From contig JAKUPR010000003.1 in the NCBI GenBank assembly GCA_022450585.1, forward strand, positions 6,095-57,065: a DNA stretch of 50,971 nucleotides, read 5' to 3'. Both the position numbers and the translations under genes were made by a program. Each line of letters starts with the position of its first letter. The stretch's first letter is position 1. Below are positions 33,366-42,771 of the stretch, one piece after another. The notes beneath the pieces are model-generated. The model had not been told where the DNA came from, ran no database searches, and saw nothing but the letters and a program-made list of their open reading frames with translations. The stretch is from Anaerolineales bacterium (GTDB lineage: Bacteria > Chloroflexota > Anaerolineae > Anaerolineales > UBA11657).

Positions 33366-34325
33366 GTGATTAGATTGAAGAACAAATATGATGGCAAATC
33401 TGCTGTAGTTGTTTTAGGTGGGCCATCTATATTGGAGCAAAATATAGATCTGGGTCTTATCAATAAGGATAAGTACACGATTTTTGTTGAAAGTAAAGCA
33501 TTGACACCTCATTTCCTAGATAGTGGTCTTGAGCCAGACTTCTGTGTGATGGCGTTTCCCGAGAAGTGGAAATCCAATTCTCTTCAAGACTGTGTCTTCC
33601 GCTCCTTTCTTGCCCAATCAAATATAAGCTCGCTCTTGAAGCCTGAGCATGACAATGTTGTTGGACACATGAAGGAAAACTTTGATTCCTACTTTGAGCC
33701 GTGGAGAGCGCACAGAGGTGCTCATAAGCGTTATCGATGGAAGCCCGATGTTTATCTGAAAGAATCTCCTTATGAGTTAATTCGGGAGTTTCCAAATGCA
33801 ATGATTATTGCTAGACGGGATTTACTAGCATATTATTTCCCAGATTTTGAGTATCCTAACGAAACCTATTTCTTCGAATATTCTAGTGATTCGGAAGCAT
33901 TTGATCTGGAGAGATATTACAATCCTCTTGTACAGAGCGACAAGGTAATATTGGCGGACAATTCTTTCTACAATTCGGCGGCGATCTCACTGTATCCACT
34001 ACTAAATTTTATGGGATTTGGCGAAGTTTTTTTCCTAGGCATGGATATGTCGATGCTTGGATCAATGGAGTATGCAGCGTTATATACATTCAAGTCAATG
34101 TTTCACTATTGGTGGTACTTTGTCAGAAGTAGTCATGCATTCAACCCGAATTATAAGGCGAATCGCCCCTTCTACTTTCGACCAAAAAGTGAGTTTAATG
34201 ATTTGCACCTCATTTGGAATTACGAGCCTATTAGGTTTGTTCGCGTATACAATAGGTTCAAATATGCGGCACCAATAAAGGATATCCCTAGTGTTTCAAT
34301 TGAGCATTTCTTGGCGAATCAATGA
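33366..34325 (+). CDS. Maf/DUF115-like protein, possible nonulosonic acid transferase
   Basis: A 319 aa protein with the two hallmarks I associate with motility-associated factor (Maf, DUF115/6-HMP-kinase-like) glycosyltransferases. The first is GKSAVVVLGGPSILEQNIDL near residue 10-29, followed by a strand and GLEPDFCVMAF. The second is NSAAISLYPLLNFMGFGEVFFLGMDMSMLG near 205-235. Maf proteins add pseudaminic or legionaminic acid to flagellin serines and are usually 600 aa or more, so this would be a core-only version. No flagellar gene is in the window, so the acceptor may be a glycan or a surface protein. A neutral reading is 'DUF115-like, function unknown'. Confidence 0.68.
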   Translation: MIRLKNKYDGKSAVVVLGGPSILEQNIDLGLINKDKYTIFVESKALTPHFLDSGLEPDFCVMAFPEKWKSNSLQDCVFRSFLAQSNISSLLKPEHDNVVGHMKENFDSYFEPWRAHRGAHKRYRWKPDVYLKESPYELIREFPNAMIIARRDLLAYYFPDFEYPNETYFFEYSSDSEAFDLERYYNPLVQSDKVILADNSFYNSAAISLYPLLNFMGFGEVFFLGMDMSMLGSMEYAALYTFKSMFHYWWYFVRSSHAFNPNYKANRPFYFRPKSEFNDLHLIWNYEPIRFVRVYNRFKYAAPIKDIPSVSIEHFLANQ

Positions 34326-34559
34326 GGTGTCTAGAGACTGGGAGATATCTAATGGAGCTCCGTCGCGTTCCGCTCATCCAGCGCTTTTTCCAATCGCATT
34401 CACAATCTTGAGACAGGTCTAATCCCTCTTTGAGTTCTCCAGGTTAACTATTGATTGTCTTTGCTGATTCGGAACAGATTATCTATGACTTTGTTCTGGT
34501 CTGTTTACTTCATCATAAACTCTAGCGACATAAATTGAGTAATAAGAGAACATTTTGAT

Positions 34560-36416
34560 ATGTCTGAATTTGGCCCTCTGACTTTTAGTCAACTTCTTAT
34601 CAAGTACGCACTGCCGTTATGGAAGAGCATACTCCTCCTGACTATTGGTACTTTGACATCTAGCATACTAGCAGCTGCACAACCCGCCATTGTGGCAGCA
34701 ATTCTGAATACACTCATGCAAGGACCTAGCATGCAAGGACCTAGCAGTCCGGAACCGGTGCCCAGTTCGCCTTTTGATCTTAACTACTTGGGCTCACGTA
34801 CAGCGGGGCTGCTAAGTCCTATAGGTGGAGATCCGCAAACTATCCTACTCGCTCTTGGAGCAATATATGCGGTCCAAGCGATTATGGTTTCGGGGATCGA
34901 TTATGGGAATCATCTTGTCTCTATTGGGATTCGGTTGAATGCCACCCGTTTTATCCAAAATGACTTGTTGAAGCATCTATTATCACTGAGCCTAGGGCAT
35001 TTTCAAAAAATGAAGTCTGGTGACTTAATCTCACGTGTGACAGCTGATGCCACTCAGACGGCGATAGGTTTAGGCCCACTAGTGCAAGGCATTATTCACC
35101 ATACCGCTCGAATCTTGATTTACGGTGTTTACTTGTGTAGTACTAGCATGTGGCTAACAATCGGTGCAATGCTCATGATTGGGGTCCAGTTTTCGCTCAC
35201 ACGCATTCTTAAGAAGCCTGTCGCAGAACGCACTCGCCGGGAGTTGGACGCTAAGGCTAACTTGTCAACTACTTTGCAAGAAACATTCACTAGCATTCGT
35301 GTATCCAAATCCTTCGGTGCCGAAGAATTTGAGTTGAAAAAATTGGGATCATCGATTGAAGGATTTGTTCGGGCAAATTTGCGTCTCCAACGCGTGGCAA
35401 AATTTGAGGCTCCTGCCCGTGCTTTTCTGGATTCACTTGCCTCGATAGGCATTTTTTTTATTGCACTTGAGGAATTGCGAAAGGGCACGTTGTCTATTGA
35501 GGGCTTAGTGATGTTTGTATATGTTGGTCGTCTCCTCATAACGCCCATTAATCATATGGCCACCAATTTTGTGTGGGTTCAAGCCTTGCGGGCGGGATTT
35601 GAAGGAATAAACAATCTTTTGGCACAGAGATCCAAGGTTCTAGATGGCCCTTTGGTTGCTAAGACCCTTGAGAAGAAAATTGAGTTGAAAGGGGTGTATT
35701 TTTCATATGGACATGACCCTGTTTTAGAGAACGTGTCATTTGACATTAACCTTGGTGAGATGGTTGCATTAGTAGGACCAAGTGGGGCTGGAAAATCTAC
35801 TCTTGCTGACATAATACTGCGTTTGTATGATCCTGATAGGGGGGAGGTCTTATTTGATGGAGTCGGATTACGTGAGTTCAAACAGCATGGATATCGTAGA
35901 CTATTTGGCGTAGTGTCTCAGGAAAGTCTACTCTTTCATGACACTGTGCATAACAACATTCTCTATGGTCGGACTGATCTCACGGAAGAAGATGTGCTCA
36001 GAGCCGCTCGTATGGCCAATGCACATGAATTTGTCACTGCATTTCCCCGTGGTTACGACACAATTGTGGGTGATCGTGGGATTCGTCTATCCGGTGGTGA
36101 GCGTCAGCGCGTGGCCATCGCGCGGGCAGTTGTGGCTAACCCCCCTATTTTAATTATGGACGAAGCGACTAGTGCTTTAGACAGTGAGTCAGAGAGATTG
36201 GTTCAGGTTGCGATTGACCGAATCATTGAAAATGCGACTGCGATAGTGATTGCGCATCGTCTTTCAACTGTGTTGCATGCAGACAAAATCGTGGTGCTCG
36301 ATAATGGTCGAATTGTCGATATTGGTCGGCACCAAGAATTGATAGGGAGATGCGCGCTGTATAGCAAATTGTGCGAATTGCAGTTTCATGAAAGGTTCGA
36401 CATATCTTCAAGCTAG
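34560..36416 (+). CDS. MsbA-like ABC exporter (fused membrane and ATPase domains)
   Basis: A 618 aa half-transporter that probably flips a lipid-linked sugar or glycolipid. The membrane domain covers about residues 15-340 with six helices. The ATPase has Walker A GPSGAGKST (about 405-413), signature LSGGERQRVAIARA (about 510-523), Walker B ILIMDEATSALD and the switch histidine in AHRLST. The first external loop is stretched by a Pro/Ser-rich segment containing MQGPSMQGPS, made by an exact 15-base tandem duplication. It is the only transporter of the glycan locus in the window; no Wzx or Wzy was seen. A methyltransferase follows after 21 bases. Confidence 0.93.
   Translation: MSEFGPLTFSQLLIKYALPLWKSILLLTIGTLTSSILAAAQPAIVAAILNTLMQGPSMQGPSSPEPVPSSPFDLNYLGSRTAGLLSPIGGDPQTILLALGAIYAVQAIMVSGIDYGNHLVSIGIRLNATRFIQNDLLKHLLSLSLGHFQKMKSGDLISRVTADATQTAIGLGPLVQGIIHHTARILIYGVYLCSTSMWLTIGAMLMIGVQFSLTRILKKPVAERTRRELDAKANLSTTLQETFTSIRVSKSFGAEEFELKKLGSSIEGFVRANLRLQRVAKFEAPARAFLDSLASIGIFFIALEELRKGTLSIEGLVMFVYVGRLLITPINHMATNFVWVQALRAGFEGINNLLAQRSKVLDGPLVAKTLEKKIELKGVYFSYGHDPVLENVSFDINLGEMVALVGPSGAGKSTLADIILRLYDPDRGEVLFDGVGLREFKQHGYRRLFGVVSQESLLFHDTVHNNILYGRTDLTEEDVLRAARMANAHEFVTAFPRGYDTIVGDRGIRLSGGERQRVAIARAVVANPPILIMDEATSALDSESERLVQVAIDRIIENATAIVIAHRLSTVLHADKIVVLDNGRIVDIGRHQELIGRCALYSKLCELQFHERFDISSS
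34716..34745 (+). repeat. 15-base perfect tandem duplication in the exporter gene
   Basis: ATGCAAGGACCTAGC occurs twice in direct succession (34716-34730 and 34731-34745), encoding MQGPS twice in the first extracytoplasmic loop. The reading frame is kept. It looks like a recent slippage event. Confidence 0.9.
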
Positions 36417-36437
36417 AGGAATAGCGAGGATATTCTC

Positions 36438-37334
36438 ATGCTGAATAGTGCATTAGGTACTTTGCTGTACAGGATTCTTCCGAATGATTACTCTTGGGGA
36501 CTACTCAGTCCTCAAGAGCAATCCATCGTAAATTCTGCAAATGCGGATCAATATCTAGATCGTCCGGAATATCGCAATCCGGAACTAAAGGAAGCTTATC
36601 GATCCTTTGACCAGGATGATCCGCGTCAGAGCGATTTAGTTGGAGGCTGGCTGCACGAATGGTTGGATAATGAGGAACCACACACTGTACTCGAGATTGG
36701 ACCAGGATGGGGTTTCTATACCCATTCAATTTGTTTCCATCCTGCGGTAAAGCGCTACATAGCCATAGACAACAACCCGTATTTTTTGGATTGGTTAAGG
36801 CCTAGGCTTGTGAAAGTAAGTGAGACCAAACCCGGTTTCACTTTTGACTTAGTTGTCGGTGATGCTGGTACAGTTCATATTCCAACCTGTGACGCAATTG
36901 TCATGTTATCGGCAATCCATCACATTCCGGACAGAGCCGTTTTATTTAGACAATTGGCATCTAAGTTATGTGTGGGTGGTACTATATTTGCTATTGATCC
37001 AAGTCACTACCTGCCGCGCATCATCGTTTTGTTGAAGAAATTCATCCGCGATCATCGTCGACCTGGTTTCTGGCGGAACTACCGGAACTTGAACACTCAT
37101 CATTTCTGTACGATCGGAGAATTTCTGAGAATCCTCAATGAGGTAAATGAGTTGTCAATCGACTTAGTGCGCTATCATAATTTTTGCTTCCCTCGTGGAA
37201 TCGGGAGGGCAATATCTCTATGGCTAAACAAAAATTATCCCCCTCCTGTAGATGGTCAGTGGGTTGTCGACCGTCGAGATTCAATGTGCCGATGGTTTTG
37301 TTGGCAGATGAATATTGTGTTTCGTCGCCAATAG
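36438..37334 (+). CDS. Class I SAM-dependent methyltransferase
   Basis: A 298 aa methyltransferase with motif I TVLEIGPGWGFYTHSI (about 79-94), acidic residue for the ribose in YIAIDNNPYFLDWL, and motif IV region CDAIVMLSAIHHIPD, typical of the Methyltransf_11 group. The C-terminal 120 residues are a helical and basic extension (RIIVLLKKFIRDHRRPGFW) ending with several tryptophans. It starts 21 bases after the ABC exporter. The substrate is probably a lipid or sugar intermediate of this locus; I cannot say which. Confidence 0.85.
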   Translation: MLNSALGTLLYRILPNDYSWGLLSPQEQSIVNSANADQYLDRPEYRNPELKEAYRSFDQDDPRQSDLVGGWLHEWLDNEEPHTVLEIGPGWGFYTHSICFHPAVKRYIAIDNNPYFLDWLRPRLVKVSETKPGFTFDLVVGDAGTVHIPTCDAIVMLSAIHHIPDRAVLFRQLASKLCVGGTIFAIDPSHYLPRIIVLLKKFIRDHRRPGFWRNYRNLNTHHFCTIGEFLRILNEVNELSIDLVRYHNFCFPRGIGRAISLWLNKNYPPPVDGQWVVDRRDSMCRWFCWQMNIVFRRQ

Positions 37335-37518
37335 GCAATAAATGCTCCTCATTAGTTTGACGCGCAGACTGAATTATTCTGTGGATCCTTCCAGGATATA
37401 TTCTCATGCTAATTAATTTGATGGAAAGGCTGAACCATTAGATTTTTCTGGGTGCTAGAGGCATTGCAATTATTAGCGTGCAAGAGCGATTGTATTTTTC
37501 AGTGACGAATACTGGACA

Positions 37519-38817
37519 ATGAGACGACGGATTGCTTTTTTCCTGCCGCGTTTGAATCATCTTAGGAACATGGCTCCGGTAATTGACTATGTGACTAGGC
37601 ATTGCCCAAATAGATTCGAAGTGTTTATCTTTTACCCTGGGTGGAAAATATCCAAGGATTTTCTTCAAGTAGACAGGAGCTATCTTGTAGAGCTTTTTGG
37701 TAGTAGGGTCAACTTAGTATCTCTAGAAAGCCCCGCGGACTTATTGCATTCTATCCAGTCTCTTGAAATTGAAGCTATTGTAAATACAAGCCCTGAAGTT
37801 AATGAGATTGATGATGATACCCTACGCGATGCAATTACTCGCTCTCGACTGGTTGGTGTTAAATGGGTTGCGCTCCCATATGCATATCAACAAGAAATGA
37901 TTACTAGCACTGAGCCCGAGATGATTCTGGATTATTGGGATTTGATATGCACTATTGGTCCTCGGTCAATTGAAATAATAGAGTCCTACCTGAGTAATCT
38001 ATCCAGTGACATGAGGGTAGCCATAGGGAAAAGGCTGGCAATCGTTGGGTACCCTGAGATTGATGGAATTGCTAGATTGGATCGAGGTGAGATTCTTGCG
38101 AAATATGGCTTGCCAGATAATAAGCCGATCATCTGTGTTTCAACCGCCCCGACTTGGTACTATCATGGAGCTCGCGGGCACAATTCGGTTTCGGCTGGAT
38201 ATGAAGCCCGCTTTCGAGGAATAGGTCACATACCGTTGTGGGCTACACCTTCCTTGCTCACCACTGTACGTCACCCTGTGATAATCTCCTACAAGAAATA
38301 CTTATCAAAGTTGAGGTTGTTTGCGGATCGAAATAATGCTGTTCTCATTGCAAAAACGCGTTTGAAACATAGGGACCCGGATTACACCGCAGAGTGTTTT
38401 GATGCTATCTTTGACGACGTGACCTATTTCCCCTTTACTACCTTGGAGTTGCTTTCTGTGTCGAGCCTATATTTTGGGTTCGCCAGTATGTCTGTCGTCG
38501 AGACCGTGAACTTGGGTATTTTTTCAATTACAGCTCACCATCTGCCAATGGATATATTAATACCGGCAGGGAAGTATCGCGACTTCTCGCGTCTCTTTCT
38601 TACTCAGAAGGGGAGCATTGGTAATACACCTGGAGTCAGTGAGCTGCTCGATGGAACTAGACCATCGGGTCCCAGGGCACTCGAGAAGTTGTCCAACTCG
38701 AATTTAGAAGATTACCAAGTTGACGAAGTGGAAAGGGAAAAGTTACTAGACAGATTTTTTAGTTTTCGTGGCAAAAGTTCAGAAGCTTTTGTCGATGCAC
38801 TCTCGTCATTGTGGTAG
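37519..38817 (+). CDS. Unassigned protein with GT-B/glycerophosphotransferase-like C-terminus
   Basis: A 432 aa cytosolic protein with no signal peptide. The N-terminal strand RRRIAFFLPRLNHLRNMAPVIDYV resembles a GT-B fold start. The C-terminal stretch (TTLELLSVSSLYFGFASMSVVETVNLGIFSI) is like the phosphate-binding helix of CDP-glycerol glycerophosphotransferase or GT-B enzymes (YSSV.FEA...G). The middle NKPIICVSTAPTWYYHGARGHN could be the start of the second Rossmann domain. These patterns suggest a transferase using a nucleotide-linked or lipid-linked donor, but I do not recognise the family. It starts with ATG 184 bases after the methyltransferase. Confidence 0.6.
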   Translation: MRRRIAFFLPRLNHLRNMAPVIDYVTRHCPNRFEVFIFYPGWKISKDFLQVDRSYLVELFGSRVNLVSLESPADLLHSIQSLEIEAIVNTSPEVNEIDDDTLRDAITRSRLVGVKWVALPYAYQQEMITSTEPEMILDYWDLICTIGPRSIEIIESYLSNLSSDMRVAIGKRLAIVGYPEIDGIARLDRGEILAKYGLPDNKPIICVSTAPTWYYHGARGHNSVSAGYEARFRGIGHIPLWATPSLLTTVRHPVIISYKKYLSKLRLFADRNNAVLIAKTRLKHRDPDYTAECFDAIFDDVTYFPFTTLELLSVSSLYFGFASMSVVETVNLGIFSITAHHLPMDILIPAGKYRDFSRLFLTQKGSIGNTPGVSELLDGTRPSGPRALEKLSNSNLEDYQVDEVEREKLLDRFFSFRGKSSEAFVDALSSLW

Positions 38818-38901
38818 TTTGTAAGCGTTCTTGTCTATGTGCACTGTACAAGTCTAGCCGACATACTAGGTCGGATGAATCTCGATGAATTAGAGGTACA
38901 A

Positions 38902-39585
38902 ATGAGTACTTTGTTATTCCGTGTGGTTTCTTGGTGTCGAACGCTAACCGGTCGCATCCTTCACATAATGCGTAGGTACATTCTTGCGCGGACCATTCCG
39001 GTCCACAAAGTGCAAAACCCATCTTTGGTGGAATATTTTGAGTATCAGATTGGAGGTACTATAGGGCTAATTAAGAAAGATGCGTGGTTTCGCTACCGAT
39101 TTTTCGGAGAGTACCTCCAGAAGCATGCCTTGCTTGGCGAAATTCAGAGTATGCTCTGTGTCGGTTGTCGAAATGCTTATGAGATTGACTATTTCACGTC
39201 TTTAGGGGTTGCGAAAGTGGTTGGAATTGACCTTGTTTCCGTAGATTCGAGGATTTTTCGTATGGACATGCATGATATGAATTTTCCTGATTCGCATTTT
39301 GATGCTGTCTATGCGGGAGACAGTTTCGAACATACATATGACGCAGACTTACTTGCACGAGAATTTGTTAGGGTTGTAGTCCCTGGAGGATTAATCATAA
39401 TGTCAGTACCAGCCAATGAAGAAACTGACCATGTGGATCGTCTGTTTGTCTCTAAAGCAGATGATATCTATGATATCTTTGGTTCAGCTTGTGACAAAGT
39501 TATCTTAGAAGATGACTTTTGTGACGATTCCGGGATCACACGTGCACTACGTCTTATTTTCCGGACCAGGAGTGTAGAGGCTTAG
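38902..39585 (+). CDS. Methyltransferase-like protein with altered SAM motif
   Basis: A 227 aa class I methyltransferase fold. Motif I reads MLCVGCRNAYEIDYF where E/D-x-G-x-G-x-G is expected, so the glycine-rich loop is partly lost. The following VVGIDLVSV (ribose acidic residue) and MNFPDSHFDAVYAGDSFEHTYD fit Methyltransf_11. It may still bind SAM, as some family members keep one glycine. I chose the ATG at 38902, with AGAGGT 4 bases upstream, rather than the GTG at 38839. A basic stretch (RRYILARTIPVHK) lies near the start. It is 8 bases upstream of the carbamoyltransferase. Confidence 0.75.
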   Translation: MSTLLFRVVSWCRTLTGRILHIMRRYILARTIPVHKVQNPSLVEYFEYQIGGTIGLIKKDAWFRYRFFGEYLQKHALLGEIQSMLCVGCRNAYEIDYFTSLGVAKVVGIDLVSVDSRIFRMDMHDMNFPDSHFDAVYAGDSFEHTYDADLLAREFVRVVVPGGLIIMSVPANEETDHVDRLFVSKADDIYDIFGSACDKVILEDDFCDDSGITRALRLIFRTRSVEA

Positions 39586-39593
39586 TAATTACA

Positions 39594-41408
39594 GTGTCAA
39601 CTCACACACAAACAAACAATATTATCAACCGAATGTCTAAGCGTGCATTGCTGAAATTCAAGCGGGGAATCCTCTTGGCTTTAGATGTTGATGGTCACAG
39701 GCGGACAAAGAAGCACAAAGCATTGATAGCAAACCGATACCAAGGGGCGAAAGATATTCTAGTAGCCGGCTTCTGGAATGGGCATGATGCTTCATGTTGC
39801 TTGATGCAAAACGGGAAAATTCTCGCGCACATTGAGTTGGAGCGCTATCTGCGCCTTAAGGAGGTGCATGGTGACGCCCTGTATGTGATGCATGAGTATA
39901 TGCTATCTCGGCTGGGCCTAGACTTTGATGATGTCGATCTCTTTGCGACATGTTATCCGCCCTCCGTTCATGAGAAATATTCTTCTTTGTATCGTCCTGC
40001 ATTGGATCGGATCTTCTTTGTTGGTCATCATACAGCTCATGCTTCTCATGCATTTTATTCCAGTAACCTTGCTAATTCTATGATTCTCACTGTTGATGGT
40101 GGTGGTGTGGAGGGAAGGAATTTTGGCGCCACTGGAATGTATGTCGGTGATGAGCAGGTTGTACGTCCGGTTGCGCCCATTATGCCGCGCCCAAACATTG
40201 GTGGGGTCTGGAGTCGGGTCACTCGCTATGTATTTGGTCTACAGACGGGAGGAAGTGGTGGTCATCAGGCTGGAACTGTTATGGCGATGGCGGCCTTTGG
40301 AGATCGAACACGCTTTGAAGAGCGTTTTTATCGAGCTATGACGGTGGATAACGTGGAGGCTGAAGCTAGACCGCCTGGACACGACTGGTATAGACGTGAA
40401 TTGTTCATACCTATTGATCCTGTAAAGGACCCACCTCATCCTTACTGGTTTGATTTGCGAGAATTAGCAGATCAGGATTCACAAGCCAAATTGGATATTG
40501 CGGCTGGATTTCAGGCGGCAACTGAGCGCATTGTGCAAGAACTTGTGGAACGTCTTTTCGAATTGACGCATGGTAGAAATAAGCAATTATGTATATCCGG
40601 AGGAGTAGCTCTAAATTCTGTTGTGGCTGGTATGTTGGCCAGGAACTTGCCGTGGCTTACTGATTTATACATTCCTCCAGTACCGGCTGATGATGGCTTA
40701 TCGTTAGGGGCTGCACAGTATCTGACGCACCATGTGCTTAATTTGAGTATGCGTGCTGTGCATGATCCATTTTTGTCTCCTTATCTGGGGTTGGAGTATG
40801 ACCAATCGGATGTGATGACTGCGCTTTCGCAATCAAGTAGACCTTTGGAATGGAGACAATGCGACATTCCCGAGCTAGTTTCATTACTAGTCGAAGATAA
40901 GATCATTGCTGCTTTTCATGGACGAAGTGAATCAGGGCGGAGAGCACTTGGTAACAGGAGCATAATTGCCAGTCCACTTAACTCGGAAATGAAATCTATT
41001 GTAAATGAAAAGGTGAAACATAGACAATGGTTTCGGCCGTTCGCCCCAGCTGTATTAGAGGAGGAGGCGGGAGAATGGTTCGAGAGTGGAGATGCGTGGC
41101 CTTCACCTTATATGAGCTTTGTTTTGCCGTTCAAAGAGCACGTCAGGGATCAGGTTCCAGCGGTTATTCATCATGACGGGTCTGCTAGATTGCAGACTGT
41201 ATCTAAAAAGGCTTCACCCTGGTTTTATGACTTGATTTCGGCTTTCAGACAAGTGACAGGTGTCCCGGTAATATTAAACACTTCTTTCAATGACAGGGAA
41301 CCTATTGTTGAAAGTCCTCAGGATGCGATTAACTGCTTCCTAAAGACATCCATTGATTATCTGTATTTCGTTGAACAGAAACTACTTGTTACTGAGAAGA
41401 GAGATTGA
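39594..41408 (+). CDS. Carbamoyltransferase, NodU/CmcH family
   Basis: A 604 aa O-carbamoyltransferase that uses carbamoyl phosphate and ATP to carbamoylate a sugar hydroxyl. The N-terminal Kae1-like domain has AGFWNGHDASCCLMQNG, HHTAHASHAFYSS (metal histidines) and LTVDGGGVEG. The C-terminal YrdC-like domain holds GRSESGRRALGNRSIIASP, KHRQWFRPFAPAVLEE and VILNTSFNDREPIV. All family landmarks are present. It starts with GTG; an ATG 39 bases further in is possible. A second member of the family begins at 49779. Such enzymes carbamoylate O-antigen and antibiotic sugars, consistent with this locus. Confidence 0.93.
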   Translation: MSTHTQTNNIINRMSKRALLKFKRGILLALDVDGHRRTKKHKALIANRYQGAKDILVAGFWNGHDASCCLMQNGKILAHIELERYLRLKEVHGDALYVMHEYMLSRLGLDFDDVDLFATCYPPSVHEKYSSLYRPALDRIFFVGHHTAHASHAFYSSNLANSMILTVDGGGVEGRNFGATGMYVGDEQVVRPVAPIMPRPNIGGVWSRVTRYVFGLQTGGSGGHQAGTVMAMAAFGDRTRFEERFYRAMTVDNVEAEARPPGHDWYRRELFIPIDPVKDPPHPYWFDLRELADQDSQAKLDIAAGFQAATERIVQELVERLFELTHGRNKQLCISGGVALNSVVAGMLARNLPWLTDLYIPPVPADDGLSLGAAQYLTHHVLNLSMRAVHDPFLSPYLGLEYDQSDVMTALSQSSRPLEWRQCDIPELVSLLVEDKIIAAFHGRSESGRRALGNRSIIASPLNSEMKSIVNEKVKHRQWFRPFAPAVLEEEAGEWFESGDAWPSPYMSFVLPFKEHVRDQVPAVIHHDGSARLQTVSKKASPWFYDLISAFRQVTGVPVILNTSFNDREPIVESPQDAINCFLKTSIDYLYFVEQKLLVTEKRD

Positions 41409-41504
41409 TAAGCAGAGACGAGCAGGGGCACCATACAACAATCGAGTATATGTCTCAAAGTGTTATGTGTTTCAATATTAGTGTGCCCGCAAAACGGAGT
41501 TTGC

Positions 41505-42605
41505 ATGTCACATGTACGTCATATAGCTCAAAGATATATTAGTCGCTTGGGGCGTAGTATTGGCGTGGATGTAAGCCGTGGAGCGCTACTTTTGGTAAGC
41601 GGAGGGGGCGGTTGGGCGGTTGACCAGATTGCGTTATCTCTTCGTGAGCATTTACGTGCGAATTATGAGAAGGTTGAGGTAGTTGGTCATATTGGGCAGC
41701 GACCTTTTGTGACACAGGCGAATATCCACTTTCTGTGCAGGCCGGCGTTTTTTGATAGCAATGGCACCCCCGACATCCATTTGTCGAATGGTCTGGTGGT
41801 AAGCTGGCTGCATGGTGGAAGAAATAGTATGGATCCAAACATCGTTGCGGCTTGTGATCAATTAGAGATGCACTGGCGAAGAGTTAATCGGTACATTGTG
41901 CCCAATAGTGTCACACTCCGTAGTCTACTCGAATGTGGTGTGGATCCAAGTATTGTGCATATTATCCCGAACGGTGTCGACACAAAGGTATTCACACCAG
42001 CACCTAACGATTCTGACCGTCACCGTGTTCGTCATGAACTAGGTATCCCATCAGATGCTTTTGTTGTTGGCTCCTTTCAGCGGGACGGTAATGATGCGGG
42101 GGATCCTAAGATGGTCAAGGGTCCAGACGTTCTGGTGGACACTTTGGCAGAGGTATACCAGCGTAGGCCTATATTTGTACTTCTGACTGGTTCTGGTCGA
42201 ACGTATGTTACGCGAAGATTGGATGAATTAGGAGTTCCCTATGTGCATCATTGGCTTTCGAATCCTAGAGAATTAGTGTCTATTTATCATGCGGTCGATT
42301 CATATATTATTAGTTCTCGGGAAGAGGGTGGTCCCGCACCTTTTCGGGAAAGCATGGCCAGTGGAGTTCCGATAGTTAGTACTCGCATGGGATTAGCGGC
42401 AGACCTCGTGCAAAATGGAGTAAATGGTATTGTGGCGGATGTTGGCGATGTGCAAGGACTAGCAGATGGTTTGGTTACCCTATTTGATAATCTTCACCTG
42501 AGGAGGAGCTTGGCTACGGAGGCGCTTAACACTGTTCGTGGCCTAGATTATTCGGTGATTGCTCAACGCTATCATGATGAGGTGTATAGGCTGGCATTCG
42601 GATAA
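41505..42605 (+). CDS. Glycosyltransferase family 4 (first copy)
   Basis: A 366 aa GT-B retaining glycosyltransferase. The acceptor domain ends near VHIIPNGVDTKVFTP, and the donor domain has VVGSFQRDG, FVLLTGSGRTYV and the GT4 E-x7-E region EEGGPAPFRESMASGVPIVSTRMG. The track start at 41460 is a GTG without a ribosome-binding site; the ATG at 41505 has GGAG 5 bases upstream and gives a typical start. The glycine-rich LLLVSGGGGWAVDQIA near residue 30 is the donor/acceptor loop. Sugar specificity is unknown. Confidence 0.9.
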   Translation: MSHVRHIAQRYISRLGRSIGVDVSRGALLLVSGGGGWAVDQIALSLREHLRANYEKVEVVGHIGQRPFVTQANIHFLCRPAFFDSNGTPDIHLSNGLVVSWLHGGRNSMDPNIVAACDQLEMHWRRVNRYIVPNSVTLRSLLECGVDPSIVHIIPNGVDTKVFTPAPNDSDRHRVRHELGIPSDAFVVGSFQRDGNDAGDPKMVKGPDVLVDTLAEVYQRRPIFVLLTGSGRTYVTRRLDELGVPYVHHWLSNPRELVSIYHAVDSYIISSREEGGPAPFRESMASGVPIVSTRMGLAADLVQNGVNGIVADVGDVQGLADGLVTLFDNLHLRRSLATEALNTVRGLDYSVIAQRYHDEVYRLAFG

Positions 42606-42771
42606 ACTTCAGTTCTTCTCGTATGAATTCGTCAGTCTCAATAAACTAGACTCCAATTGATGCCTTCTACTAACGACATACCAATTATGGCTCTAGGTGT
42701 CAGCACTCGAAACTGGGAGCGCTATGCAGCCCATGTATTTCGCGGTGTCTGCTGCTCTGTGGATATATAAA

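Noticed and set aside
36427-37415. Similar leader sequences AGGATATTCTCATGCT (near 36427) and AGGATATATTCTCATGCT (near 37391), possible duplicated gene start
   Set aside because: The second is followed by a stop after 11 codons and no further similarity is visible, so chance or a very small relic is as likely.
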